In this document: positions 13,915 through 21,110 of the stretch, one piece after another
Numbering within the stretch: the stretch's first letter is position 1
Layout: each line of letters begins with the position of its first letter
Source: a virus
Direction: 5' to 3' (one strand)
IMG/VR virus record: IMGVR_UViG_3300046012_000877
Span: 1 to 21,110 of that record
DNA: 21,110 nt
The notes under the pieces: generated by a model
What the model was told of the DNA's origin: nothing
Database searches by the model: none
What the model saw: the letters and a program-made list of their open reading frames with translations, nothing else
Program-made: the position numbers and the translations under genes

Positions 13915-14286
13915 ATGCCTGGACGCTCTGTCGACGGCGTCACGGTGAAGGTGTCGGGGCTGCGCGAGGTGCAGCGCGCGTTTCGGCGCATGTCGGGGAC
14001 GCTCCGCCCCGAGCTGCGCGCTGCACTTCGCAAGGCCGCCGAACCCGTCGCCCGAGACGCCCGTGCGAAGGAGAAGTGGCAGGGCGCGAGTGTTTCCACC
14101 ATCGGGCCGAAGGTGACGCTCGCCGGCGCCAGCGTCACCCAGCGCGCCCGCAAAGTCACGGGCGCCCGACCCGACTACGGCGCCCTCCAGATGCGCGAAG
14201 CGTTTATCCCCGCCCTGACGGAGAACGCCGACGAGATCGAAGCAGCAGCCGAGGCGGCGCTCGCCACGATCATCGAGGGCGCATGA
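13915..14286 (+). CDS. HK97 gp10-like tail/neck protein
   Basis: This 123-residue basic protein begins MPGRSVDGVTVKVSGLREVQ and has the helix RAFRRMSGTLRPELRAALRK, then AAEPVARDARAKE, VTLAGASVTQRARKVTGARP, DYGALQMREAFIPAL and a terminal Glu/Ala helix. This is the HK97 gp10-like pattern (a helix ending AAEPVxRDA and a late PDYGALQMRxAFxPAL segment), a family involved in head-tail joining or tail completion. In many phages it precedes the tail terminator and major tail genes, whereas here it follows the major tail protein. The start ATG lies two bases after the previous stop, and the end overlaps the chaperone gene as ATGA. No strong ribosome site is visible, so coupling is likely. Confidence 0.82.
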   Translation: MPGRSVDGVTVKVSGLREVQRAFRRMSGTLRPELRAALRKAAEPVARDARAKEKWQGASVSTIGPKVTLAGASVTQRARKVTGARPDYGALQMREAFIPALTENADEIEAAAEAALATIIEGA

Positions 14287-14612
14287 GCCTCGTCGACATC
14301 TTCACCGTGAAGGACGTGCTCGCCCTCGACGGCGAGTACGAGCTCGATTGGGAGCAGATCAACGGCAACGATCTACGCCTGATCAAGAAGCTCTCCGGCG
14401 TCCGCGCGAACGAGCTCAGCGACGCGATCGACGCCGGCGACTGGGACGTCCACGTCGCCTGCGCCCTCATCGCTATGCGCAAGGCCGGCCAAGCCCACGC
14501 GGAAGACCCGGGCGCCGTCGAAGCGCTACTCGCCGCCCCGCTGCGGTGTATCCACCTCCGACCGAAGGTGAACGGTGACCAGCCGGACCCTCCCGAACCA
14601 CAGCCCGAATAG
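14283..14612 (+). CDS. Tail assembly chaperone, first frame (gpG-like)
   Basis: This 109-residue protein begins MSLVDIFTVKDVLALDGEYE and continues ELDWEQINGNDLRLIKKLSG, LSDAIDAGDWDVHVACALIA and EDPGAVEALLAAPL, ending in a Pro/Glu-rich tail PDPPEPQPE. The helical pattern and a GD in the middle fit the G-type chaperone that guides tube polymerisation around the tape measure. It lies in the standard place between the major tail protein and the tape measure. The start overlaps the previous stop as ATGA. The Pro-rich end overlaps the second chaperone frame, which has no start codon, so some ribosomes probably shift -1 here to make a longer fusion. Confidence 0.85.
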   Translation: MSLVDIFTVKDVLALDGEYELDWEQINGNDLRLIKKLSGVRANELSDAIDAGDWDVHVACALIAMRKAGQAHAEDPGAVEALLAAPLRCIHLRPKVNGDQPDPPEPQPE

Positions 14613-14812
14613 CCGCCGCCGAGAAACGCCACGCGCGGCTGTGGTGGGAGGCGTGGCAGAACATCTTCGGCCCGGCCAGCGAGGAGCCCTCGTCGTACTG
14701 GCGGCCCGAGCTCGGTGTGTGCAGCGTCTCGCCCGACCAGGTCGGCCTGCTCACGCCGGCGCAGATGGACGCGGCGTACCGAGTGGGCCGCAAGGTCATC
14801 CGCGGCGGGTGA
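14579..14812 (+). CDS. Tail assembly chaperone, -1 frameshift extension (gpT-like)
   Basis: In the -1 frame relative to the preceding gene the sequence is open from 14579 (just after TGA 14576-14578) to TGA 14810-14812. Residues include AAEKRHARLWWEAWQNIFG, SSYWRPELGV, SVSPDQVGLLTPAQMDAAY and RVGRKVIRGG. Paired Trp, YW-PEL and LTPAQMDAAY are typical of the second frame of siphovirus tail chaperones. No ATG or GTG start exists near its beginning, so it is reached by frameshifting from the first frame between 14579 and 14612. If slippage occurs at CCCTCCC (14588-14594), the fusion is about 176 residues. The overlapping frame from GTG 14575 is a shadow with Arg/Pro-biased composition. Reading frame confidence is high; the shift point is uncertain. 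Confidence 0.8.
   Translation, partial: PAGPSRTTARIAAAEKRHARLWWEAWQNIFGPASEEPSSYWRPELGVCSVSPDQVGLLTPAQMDAAYRVGRKVIRGG
14588..14594 (+). promoter_or_regulatory. Candidate -1 ribosomal slippery site
   Basis: CCCTCCC is read as C CCT CCC in the upstream frame. Slipping back one base would re-pair Pro-tRNA with CCC perfectly and with TCC by a G-U first-position wobble. It is the best repetitive tract in the only window where both frames are open, but it is not a textbook XXXYYYZ heptamer. Confidence 0.4.
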
Positions 14813-14933
14813 CGATCCTCACGGCGCTCTCTCGCGTCACCCACCCGATTCGGCATGACCGTCGCGTCGGGGGGTACTCGGCGGCCCAGAAGACGCCTGA
14901 GGGTCGATCCGGTCGAGATTCGAGGGTCCGCTG
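14813..14933. other. 121-base gap before the tape measure gene
   Basis: The stretch lies between the end of the chaperone extension and the tape measure start. I find no convincing coding frame, promoter or long inverted repeat in it. CGAGGG at 14921-14926 is a usable ribosome binding site for ATG 14934. It is the largest non-coding stretch in the window. Confidence 0.5.
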
Positions 14934-17054
14934 ATGGCGAGCAGGCGCATCGAAGTGGAGATCATCGGGTCGAGCAAGAGCCTCCAGGCCGCGCTCGGCC
15001 GCAGCAGTGCGTCGCTGACCGGGTTCGCCGGGAAGGCGGATCGGCTCGGCAGCCGACTGTCGGGCACTGGCCGGACGCTGAGCCGCAACGTGACGCTGCC
15101 GATCATCGCTGTCGGCGCGGCGGCTACGAAGATGGCGCTCGATTACGACACGGCCATCAACCACGTCCAGGCGCTGACCGGCGCGTCGGCGAAGCAGACG
15201 CAGCAGTGGAGCGACCAGATCCTGAAGCTCGCGCCGAAGATCGGCCAGTCGCCCCAGGAACTCGCGAACGCCCTCTATTTCGTCGCGTCGTCGGGCGCGA
15301 AGGTGAACCAGGTGCTGCCCATCACAGCGGCAAGCGCACGCGCGGCGGCCGCCGGCATGGGCGATGCGCAGACGATCGCGCAGCTGCTTACCAGCGCCAT
15401 CAACGACTACGGCGCGAAGACGTTGTCGGCCTCGAAGGCGACCGACATCCTGACCGAGGCTGTGAAGGTCGGCAAGGCCGAGCCGAGCGACCTCGCGGAA
15501 AACATGGGCAAGGTGATCCCGGTCGCTCAGAACATGGGGGTCTCGTTCGCTGAGGCGACAACGTCGGTGTCCGAGCTGACGAATACGGGCCTGGATGCGG
15601 CGCAGGCGGCGACGGGTGTGCGAGCGATCCTGACCGGCCTGCTAAAGCCCGCGAGCCAGACGACGAAGGAGTTCAAGCAGCTCGGCACGAGTGTCGCTGA
15701 CGTCCGCCAGGAGATCCGGGAGAAGGGCCTGAACGCGACGCTGCAGGATCTGTCGAAGCGGATAGGCGACAACCAGACCGCGCTGGGGAAGGTGTTCCCG
15801 AACGTGCGCGCCCTGACTGCGTACCTGGCGCTGACCGGCAAGAACGCGGGGAACGTGTCGAAGGCGCTCGACCAGGTCGAGCACTCCACGGGCGCCGCGA
15901 GCCAGGCGTTCAAAGTGGCCAGCGGCGGCCCGGGCCAGAAGCTGAATCGGGAGATGGCGCAGCTCGACGCGACAGCGATCAAGATCGGGAACGACCTGCT
16001 GCCGGTCGTGCTCGACATCGGCAACCACATCGGCCACCTGGCGGACGACTTCTCGGGGCTGTCGAAGAACGAGCAGCACGCGATCGAGATCGGGCTGGGG
16101 ATCGCGGCGCTCGTCGGTCCCGTCGCTCGGTTCGCTGGCGCCGTCTCGAGCCTCGCGAGCCTCGTATCGCGACTAGCCGGGGCTATGACCGTGGAATCTG
16201 CTGCCGCAACGCGCGCAGGCACGGCGACGGCTGCAGCTGGAGCAGAGGCCGAAGCAGCCGGCGCGGCCGGCGGCGGGTTCGGCTTGCTCGGACCGGTCGC
16301 TTTGGCGGCGGCGGGCGCGATGGCCGTCTACTACAAGAGCACGCTCCCGAACGTGCACGTGTCGAAGCAGTTCGCCGCGGCGCAGGCTGAGGTCAAGGCC
16401 AAGATCGACGCGGGCGCGATCAGTGCCACCCAGTACGACAACGTGATTCAGCGGTCGCAGCACCTGTCGGGGCTGGCGCAGCAGGCGTACCACAAGCTGG
16501 CGGCGAGCGGCATCGACGTGTCACAGGCGCACAGCGCGGCATCCCAGAATGTGCGGACGTTCGTTCATCAGATGGGCCAGGTCGCGGGCGAGGCCGAACG
16601 AGCGGCGGGCGGCGAGGCGCATATGGGCGCGGCGGCGGCCGCGGCCGCGCTTCATGCCGCTGCCTATGCGCGTGCCGCGCGGATCCTCGCGCAGTCGATC
16701 GACCGCATCCCGAGCCGCAAGGACGTCGACATCTATCTACGGACGCACGAGATCATCTACGGCACGCAGCGGATCGGGGCTCCGCCTGCCACGACGACCG
16801 GCGGTGCGCACCCAGGCGCGACCGGCGCGATCGTGCGACGGCCCACCTACGCGATGATCGGCGAGGGCCGGAGCAGTGAGGCGGTCGTGCCGCTCGGGAA
16901 ATCCGCCGGCAACTCGCCGCTGGGTGGCGGGAATCGTCTGCGGTTCGTGATCGACGACTGGGAGACGATGAGCGGGTACATCGAGGAGGTCGCCGGCGGC
17001 GTCCAGCGGCGCGCAACGAAGCGCCGCGGCCAGCTGCAGAGGATGGGCGCGTGA
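14934..17054 (+). CDS. Tail tape measure protein
   Basis: This 706-residue protein sets tail length and is threaded inside the tube. The N-terminus (RRIEVEIIGSSKSLQAALGR) leads into a TP901-type core of about 60-380 with DYDTAINHVQALTGASAKQT, LANALYFVASSGAKVNQVLP, VSELTNTGLDAAQAATGVRA and FPNVRALTAYLALTGKNAGN. Two hydrophobic segments follow, near 386-412 (IGLGIAALVGPVARFAGAVS) and 446-467 (GGGFGLLGPVALAAAGAMAV), which may insert into the host membrane during DNA entry. An Ala-rich helix and the typical PTYAMIGEGRSSEAVVPLG motif near residue 640 close the protein. At about 0.15 nm per residue, a tail of roughly 105 nm is implied. Start ATG 14934 has CGAGGG seven bases upstream. The end overlaps the next gene (GTGA). 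Confidence 0.93.
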   Translation: MASRRIEVEIIGSSKSLQAALGRSSASLTGFAGKADRLGSRLSGTGRTLSRNVTLPIIAVGAAATKMALDYDTAINHVQALTGASAKQTQQWSDQILKLAPKIGQSPQELANALYFVASSGAKVNQVLPITAASARAAAAGMGDAQTIAQLLTSAINDYGAKTLSASKATDILTEAVKVGKAEPSDLAENMGKVIPVAQNMGVSFAEATTSVSELTNTGLDAAQAATGVRAILTGLLKPASQTTKEFKQLGTSVADVRQEIREKGLNATLQDLSKRIGDNQTALGKVFPNVRALTAYLALTGKNAGNVSKALDQVEHSTGAASQAFKVASGGPGQKLNREMAQLDATAIKIGNDLLPVVLDIGNHIGHLADDFSGLSKNEQHAIEIGLGIAALVGPVARFAGAVSSLASLVSRLAGAMTVESAAATRAGTATAAAGAEAEAAGAAGGGFGLLGPVALAAAGAMAVYYKSTLPNVHVSKQFAAAQAEVKAKIDAGAISATQYDNVIQRSQHLSGLAQQAYHKLAASGIDVSQAHSAASQNVRTFVHQMGQVAGEAERAAGGEAHMGAAAAAAALHAAAYARAARILAQSIDRIPSRKDVDIYLRTHEIIYGTQRIGAPPATTTGGAHPGATGAIVRRPTYAMIGEGRSSEAVVPLGKSAGNSPLGGGNRLRFVIDDWETMSGYIEEVAGGVQRRATKRRGQLQRMGA

Positions 17055-18892
17055 CCCTCGTCCGTACCGGCACCGATACCTACGTCGGTCAGGGCGGCCC
17101 GACGATCAACCATGGCGGTACCGCGAAGCTGTGGATGAGCAACGCCGGGTCGAACGAGAAGCTCGGCCTGGTCTACTTCAAGGTGCCGTTCCCGCCCGGC
17201 GCGACCGTCTTCACCGCCACGCTCAAGCTCGTCGCGAGCGACCCCTGGACGAGCTCGCAGGTGCTCACCGCGAAGCGCATCGTTGCGAAGTGGCAGGAGG
17301 ACAAGGTCACCTACAACAGCCGGCCGAGCACGGTCGCGACCAACAGCGGGTCGGTCACCGTGAGCGGCGCGGTGGCGGGCGACGAGATCGACATCGACGT
17401 GACCGCTCTGCTGAACGACGTCGCCGCCGGCGGCGCGTTCTTCGGGTTCAACCTCAGCGTCGGCACAACCGCGGTGCGGAAGGTGCACTCGAGCGAGGCG
17501 CCGAACGCCGACCACCGCCCGATGCTCGTGGTCGAGTGGTCGAGCTCGCCCGACGTGCCCGACGACCTGCACCCCGCTGGCGGCGCGGCGATCGACGTCG
17601 CCAAGCCGATCCTGAACTGGAACTACGCCGACCCCGACGGCGCCGGCACCCAGTCGAGCAGCCAGGTGCAGATCTCGACGTCGACGAGCTTCGCCTCGCC
17701 CGAGTACGACAGCGGGAAGGTGGCGAACACGGAGAGCCAGTGGGACCTCGGCGCGACCGCGTATGCGGGCGTCCCCGCCGCCGCGACCCGGTTCTGGCGT
17801 GTCCAGGTGTGGGATGACACGAATCTCGCGTCGGGGTGGAGCGACACCGTCAGCTTCGTGCGCACCGCGCAGGGCACATTGACGCTCGTATCGCCGACCG
17901 GCGGCGCGGTCGATGACCTCACCCCGCCGATCTCGTGGACCCTCACCGGCGCGACGCAGGAGGCGTACCGCGTGATCGTCAGCTACGTCGCGACGATCGC
18001 TAGGCGCAGCCCCGTCATCTTCGACACCGGCAAGGTCACCAGCACCGCCACCAGCGTCACCCTCCCCGCCGGCCTGCTCTACACCGGCATCCTGGGGATC
18101 AAGATCGAGGTGCGTGTCTGGGACACCGTCGACCGGCAGAGCATCCCCGGCGACCCCGCCTACCTCAGCGTCACCAGCGGCAACGTCACCTACAGCCGCA
18201 GCGGCGCGCCCGCCAACGTCCCCTCACTGACCGCGGCGCTGTCACCGTCGAGCGTCTCGCCGGGCGTGCTCCTCACGTGGACGCGGTCGGTGCAGCCCGA
18301 CTACTTCTCGCTGCGCGTCGACGGCGTCGAGGTGCTCCCCCGCATCGACCCGACCGACGTGTTCGTCAGCGGCACGACCTACAGCATGGTCTACTGGGGC
18401 GCAGTCCCCCGCGTCTCCCACACATATGAGGTGGAAGCGGTGGTCATCAGCGGCGGCCACACCCAGCACTCGAGCGGCAACGCCACTCAGACGCTGACCA
18501 CGAACCCGACCGGTGCCTGGCTCGTCGACCCCGACGACAACACGGCCGTGAACATCCGCGGCCCGAACGACTCGAGCGAGTTCGGGATCGGTGAGATCGG
18601 CACGACCTATGACGTCGCCGGCAGTCGCAAACCCGTCCGCGTCGTCGACTCGATCCGCGGCTACGAAGGGTCGATCAGCGGCAACCTGCTCAGCAAGGCG
18701 GATCGCGACACGTTCCTCGCGCTGAAGGGGCGCATCACGACGCTGCGCCTGGTCGTCAGCGACCTGAACTTCCCGTGCGTGGTCGAGGAGGCGTCCGCGC
18801 CTCCGTCGCAGCTCGCCGGCGACCGCATGTACGGCTGCTCGTTCGGGTTCTTCCAGACCGGCGAGTTCACCTTCCAAGTTTCGGGCGGCTAG
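17051..18892 (+). CDS. Minor tail protein: DNRLRE-like, FN3-like and distal-tail-like domains
   Basis: This 613-residue protein probably lies at the tail tip. Residues 1-163 fit a DNRLRE/CBM96-type beta-sandwich (TDTYVGQGGPTINHGGTAKL, LVYFKVPFPPGATVFTATLK, AKWQEDKVTYNSRPS, PNADHRPMLVVEW), a domain often linked to carbohydrate binding. Three FN3/Ig-like domains follow at about 170-272, 274-375 and 388-482, with recurring Trp-rich strands (RFWRVQVWDD, PPISWTLTG, LLTWTRSVQPDYFSLRVDG). The C-terminal segment 487-613 (RVVDSIRGYEGSISGNLLSK, YGCSFGFFQTGEFTF) resembles distal tail proteins of actinophages. The gene is coupled to the tape measure by GTGA and sits where a Dit protein is expected. Glycan binding is inferred from fold pattern only. 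Confidence 0.82.
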   Translation: MTLVRTGTDTYVGQGGPTINHGGTAKLWMSNAGSNEKLGLVYFKVPFPPGATVFTATLKLVASDPWTSSQVLTAKRIVAKWQEDKVTYNSRPSTVATNSGSVTVSGAVAGDEIDIDVTALLNDVAAGGAFFGFNLSVGTTAVRKVHSSEAPNADHRPMLVVEWSSSPDVPDDLHPAGGAAIDVAKPILNWNYADPDGAGTQSSSQVQISTSTSFASPEYDSGKVANTESQWDLGATAYAGVPAAATRFWRVQVWDDTNLASGWSDTVSFVRTAQGTLTLVSPTGGAVDDLTPPISWTLTGATQEAYRVIVSYVATIARRSPVIFDTGKVTSTATSVTLPAGLLYTGILGIKIEVRVWDTVDRQSIPGDPAYLSVTSGNVTYSRSGAPANVPSLTAALSPSSVSPGVLLTWTRSVQPDYFSLRVDGVEVLPRIDPTDVFVSGTTYSMVYWGAVPRVSHTYEVEAVVISGGHTQHSSGNATQTLTTNPTGAWLVDPDDNTAVNIRGPNDSSEFGIGEIGTTYDVAGSRKPVRVVDSIRGYEGSISGNLLSKADRDTFLALKGRITTLRLVVSDLNFPCVVEEASAPPSQLAGDRMYGCSFGFFQTGEFTFQVSGG

Positions 18893-18894
18893 CG

Positions 18895-20127
18895 GTGTTG
18901 AACTTGGCGCTCACCGCGGCGGACAAGCGCACGCTGTTGCAGTGCTTGCGCGGCGTGCAGGGCCCGATCCGTCGCCGGGTCGTCGTGCACGTCCTGAACA
19001 ATCGCGAGAAGGCGATCGCGTCGCTGACGACGCCGGTCGAGCAGGTCATCAGCGGGTCGGTGAGCGTCGACGCGACCGCCGACATCACCCGGTCGCTCAG
19101 CCTCGTATTCGTCGACACGCAGCACCGCCTCGGCTTCGACGCGGGCAGTCCCGCCCGCGGCGCGGTGTTCGCCGACAACCTGGTCGCGGTCGAGTACGGC
19201 GTCGAGGTCGACCCGCTCGGCTGGGTCGACATCCCCGTCTTCTGGGGGCCGATCACGAATTTCGAGCGGCAGCAGGCGCAGGTCACGATTGAGGCGCAGG
19301 GCAAGGAGGCGCTCGCCCTTGACCCGCACTTCGCGACGCAGGGCTACACGATCCGCAAGGGCCGCCGCGTCGACAATGCGATCAAGGACGTGATGGATCG
19401 AATGGGCGAGACGCGCTACCTCTTGCCCGACATGCCGCAGCGCCTCCAAGGCAGGCGCGCTGTCCAGCCCGACGACGAGCCGTGGGACATCGTCAAGTTC
19501 GGGTGGTCGAGCCAGAAGAAGGTCTACCACGGCAAGGGCAAGAAGCGGCGCGGGAAGAAGGTCGACGTCGAGTACAACGGCCTGGTCAAGGTCGCCGGCC
19601 ATTACTACGCCTACTACAACGGCAGGGGCCAGCTCCGCGCGCGGCGCCGCGTAAGGACGCCGATCCTGACGTTCCAGGAGGGGCGCGACCTGGTCACCGA
19701 TCCGGACGTGAAGTTCGACGCGCTCGCCGGCCGAAACCACGTCGTCGTCACCGGCGCCACCACGACGGTGAAGAAGAAGCACATGCAGCACCGCGGCTCG
19801 GCGACTCTGCAGCCCGGCCACCCGCTCAGCCCATACGCGATCGGCCGGAACGGCAAGGCGCGGTACATGACCGAGTTCGTCGACGCGAGCAGCATCAAGA
19901 CGACGTCGGGGTGCAAGACGGCCGCGCGGGAGATCCTGCAGGTCAAAAGCGAGGAGGGCCTCGACCTCAGCTTCGAGTGCCTGCCGATGCCGTTCCTGGA
20001 GGAGCTCGACTACGTCACCGTGCAGACGAAGAGCTACGAGGTGAAGATCCCATTGGAGACGTTCACGATCCCGCTCGACGCTTCGAACACGATGCAGATC
20101 GGCTACACGAAGGACGGCGTCGGCTAG
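18895..20127 (+). CDS. Minor tail protein, hub-like
   Basis: This 410-residue protein begins VLNLALTAADKRTLLQCLRG. Its N-terminal half is strand-rich: RRRVVVHVLNN, SGSVSVDATADITRSLSLVF, NLVAVEYGVEVDPLGWVDIP, VFWGPITNFERQQAQVTIEA, then KEALALDPHF. The middle and C-terminal regions (RVDNAIKDVMDRMG, REILQVKSEEGLDLSFECLP, YVTVQTKSYEVKIPLETFTI) resemble siphovirus tail-hub proteins of the gp27/Tal-N type that close the tube and bear the tip. A lysine/arginine-rich insertion lies at 208-254. I chose GTG 18895, two bases after the previous stop; TTG 18898 is an alternative. A longer in-frame extension into the previous gene is Arg-rich and unlikely to be coding. No protease or lysozyme motif is seen. 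Confidence 0.8.
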   Translation: MLNLALTAADKRTLLQCLRGVQGPIRRRVVVHVLNNREKAIASLTTPVEQVISGSVSVDATADITRSLSLVFVDTQHRLGFDAGSPARGAVFADNLVAVEYGVEVDPLGWVDIPVFWGPITNFERQQAQVTIEAQGKEALALDPHFATQGYTIRKGRRVDNAIKDVMDRMGETRYLLPDMPQRLQGRRAVQPDDEPWDIVKFGWSSQKKVYHGKGKKRRGKKVDVEYNGLVKVAGHYYAYYNGRGQLRARRRVRTPILTFQEGRDLVTDPDVKFDALAGRNHVVVTGATTTVKKKHMQHRGSATLQPGHPLSPYAIGRNGKARYMTEFVDASSIKTTSGCKTAAREILQVKSEEGLDLSFECLPMPFLEELDYVTVQTKSYEVKIPLETFTIPLDASNTMQIGYTKDGVG

Positions 20128-21110
20128 TGCTCGCGAACGTCGTCCAGGTCATCGACGAGGTCGCCGGCAGCGAGTTGGTCGGCGACGTCGCGATCGGCGC
20201 GACCAGCATCACCGTCTCAGACACCGTCGACTACAGCCCCGACGGCGGCACCATCAGCTTCACCGACGGCACCGAGACGAACCTCGAATACCTCACAGCC
20301 GACGACGACACAGGCATCGTCACGCTCGCCGCCGCGCTGACGGTCGCCCATCTCGACGGCGACCAGCTGCAGATCGAGCCGCTGACCGTCGAGCGCGTCG
20401 CGCACGTCGCGGCCGAAGACCAGGACGAGGCTCTCGAGGCGCTCGTGCCGCACAGCCTCTATGACCGGATGCCGACCGGGATCCGCGACGAGGATAGCGG
20501 TGAGAGCGAACTCGTCGACGTCGGTCCGAACGAGCAGGGCGATCTCGTAATCCTCGACGTCGTCGACCGCGAGCCGAACATCGACGGCAGCTTCATCGAC
20601 ACGACCACGCTTCCGCCGGCCGGCACCGACGGGTCTCCGCCGAGCGCGTCGCCGGCCGCGACCCTCGTCGGCGGCATCGGCAGCCTCTTCGTCAGCTGGC
20701 CGGTGATCGCCAACGCCGACCCGATCGAGTACGAGGTTCACATCTCCACCACGAGCGGGTTCACGCCGGGGCCGACGACACTCTACGCCGTCACCGGCGC
20801 CACCCAGGCCGTCATCCGCACGATGCCCGACCTCTCGCCGCTCGACTACGCGACCACCTACTACGTGCGCCTGGTCGCCACCGACGCCGACGGCGCGGCC
20901 GCGGCTGGCACGCAGGCGAGCGGGTCGCCCGTTCAGGTCACCGGCCCCGACATCGCTGCCTCCTCGATCACCGGCGACCGGATCCTGGGCAACACGATCA
21001 CCTCGGATCTGCTCAGCGCCGTGCTGGCCGTGCTCGGCGTGATCGAGACGGCCGACAGCGGCCAGCGCGTGGTGATCGACTCGAGCGGCCTGCACCTCTT
21101 CGCGGCGGAC
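20127..21110 (+). CDS. Tail-tip / minor tail protein with FN3 domain (partial)
   Basis: An open frame starts at GTG 20127, sharing its G with the previous stop (TAGTG), and runs 328 residues to the window edge without a stop. GAAGGA at 20109-20114 lies upstream. The N-terminus (about 1-90) is beta-rich with GATSITVSDTVDYSPDGGTI and EYLTADDDTGIVTLAAALT, resembling short attachment domains of phage tail proteins. An FN3-like domain occupies about 170-272 (SLFVSWPVIANADPIEYEVH, YATTYYVRLVATDADG). It is followed by DIAASSITGDRILGNTITSD and RVVIDSSGLHLF, a sequence type common in the C-terminal stalks of tail-tip and fibre proteins. It probably belongs to the host-contacting tip. The missing C-terminus may carry a receptor-binding domain. 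Confidence 0.8.
   Translation, partial: MLANVVQVIDEVAGSELVGDVAIGATSITVSDTVDYSPDGGTISFTDGTETNLEYLTADDDTGIVTLAAALTVAHLDGDQLQIEPLTVERVAHVAAEDQDEALEALVPHSLYDRMPTGIRDEDSGESELVDVGPNEQGDLVILDVVDREPNIDGSFIDTTTLPPAGTDGSPPSASPAATLVGGIGSLFVSWPVIANADPIEYEVHISTTSGFTPGPTTLYAVTGATQAVIRTMPDLSPLDYATTYYVRLVATDADGAAAAGTQASGSPVQVTGPDIAASSITGDRILGNTITSDLLSAVLAVLGVIETADSGQRVVIDSSGLHLFAAD

Noticed and set aside
14813-14933. Promoter or small RNA before the tape measure
   Set aside because: I found no -35/-10-like pair, no strong long hairpin and no conserved feature. Only a ribosome binding site is supportable.
14575-14934. Sense frame from GTG 14575 to the tape measure start
   Set aside because: Its translation is Arg/Pro/Gly-rich and shadow-like, whereas the -1 frame over the same bases carries tail-chaperone motifs. 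Its stop touching ATG 14934 appears to be chance.

Overview
The window is the virion-morphogenesis module of a long-tailed, non-contractile (siphovirus-type) dsDNA phage or prophage with an HK97-type head. All real genes lie on the + strand in one nearly gap-free run. Composition is strongly GC-rich with G/C at third codon positions, GTG starts are frequent, and TerL, TerS and the tail proteins resemble actinobacteriophage families. An actinobacterial, possibly uncultured, host is therefore likely. This is inference, because no integrase, lysis, tRNA or host gene is present. Bases 1-17 match the 3' end of the Illumina TruSeq read-2 adapter, so this edge is an untrimmed contig end and the phage sequence starts at about base 18.

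Layout. Positions 18-2646 hold the packaging genes: the tail of an upstream gene, a small double-CxxC protein, a TerS-like protein, an unknown 76-residue protein and the large terminase. Positions 2643-7287 hold the head genes: portal, S49-type maturation protease, HK97-fold major capsid protein, then two small proteins with equally strong ribosome binding sites. Positions 7292-11377 hold a 1361-residue fibre-like protein with two N-terminal beta-rich domains, about 19 copies of a 20-residue LTGxGxLxAxG unit and a central Asp-box beta-propeller. Positions 11370-14286 hold the neck and tail-tube genes: a BppU-like/head-tail adaptor fusion, a tail-terminator-like protein, two small proteins, the major tail protein and an HK97 gp10-like protein. 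Positions 14283-14812 encode the tail assembly chaperones, apparently linked by a -1 ribosomal frameshift. Positions 14934-21110 hold the tape measure, a DNRLRE/FN3/distal-tail fusion, a hub-like minor tail protein and a tail-tip protein that runs off the window.

The genes act in sequence. Terminase packages DNA through the portal into a shell matured by the protease. Adaptor and terminator join head and tail. Tape measure and chaperones set tail length. The distal proteins, and perhaps the large fibre, contact the host surface. Many junctions are 4-base ATGA/GTGA overlaps, indicating translational coupling. The strongest Shine-Dalgarno sequences precede the genes expected to make the most abundant virion proteins.

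The most unusual parts are the large repeat/propeller protein encoded inside the head module, the baseplate-domain/adaptor fusion, the chaperone frameshift without a textbook slippery site, and a GC-rich stem-loop behind the capsid genes. No CRISPR array, RNA gene, insertion sequence or attachment site was seen.
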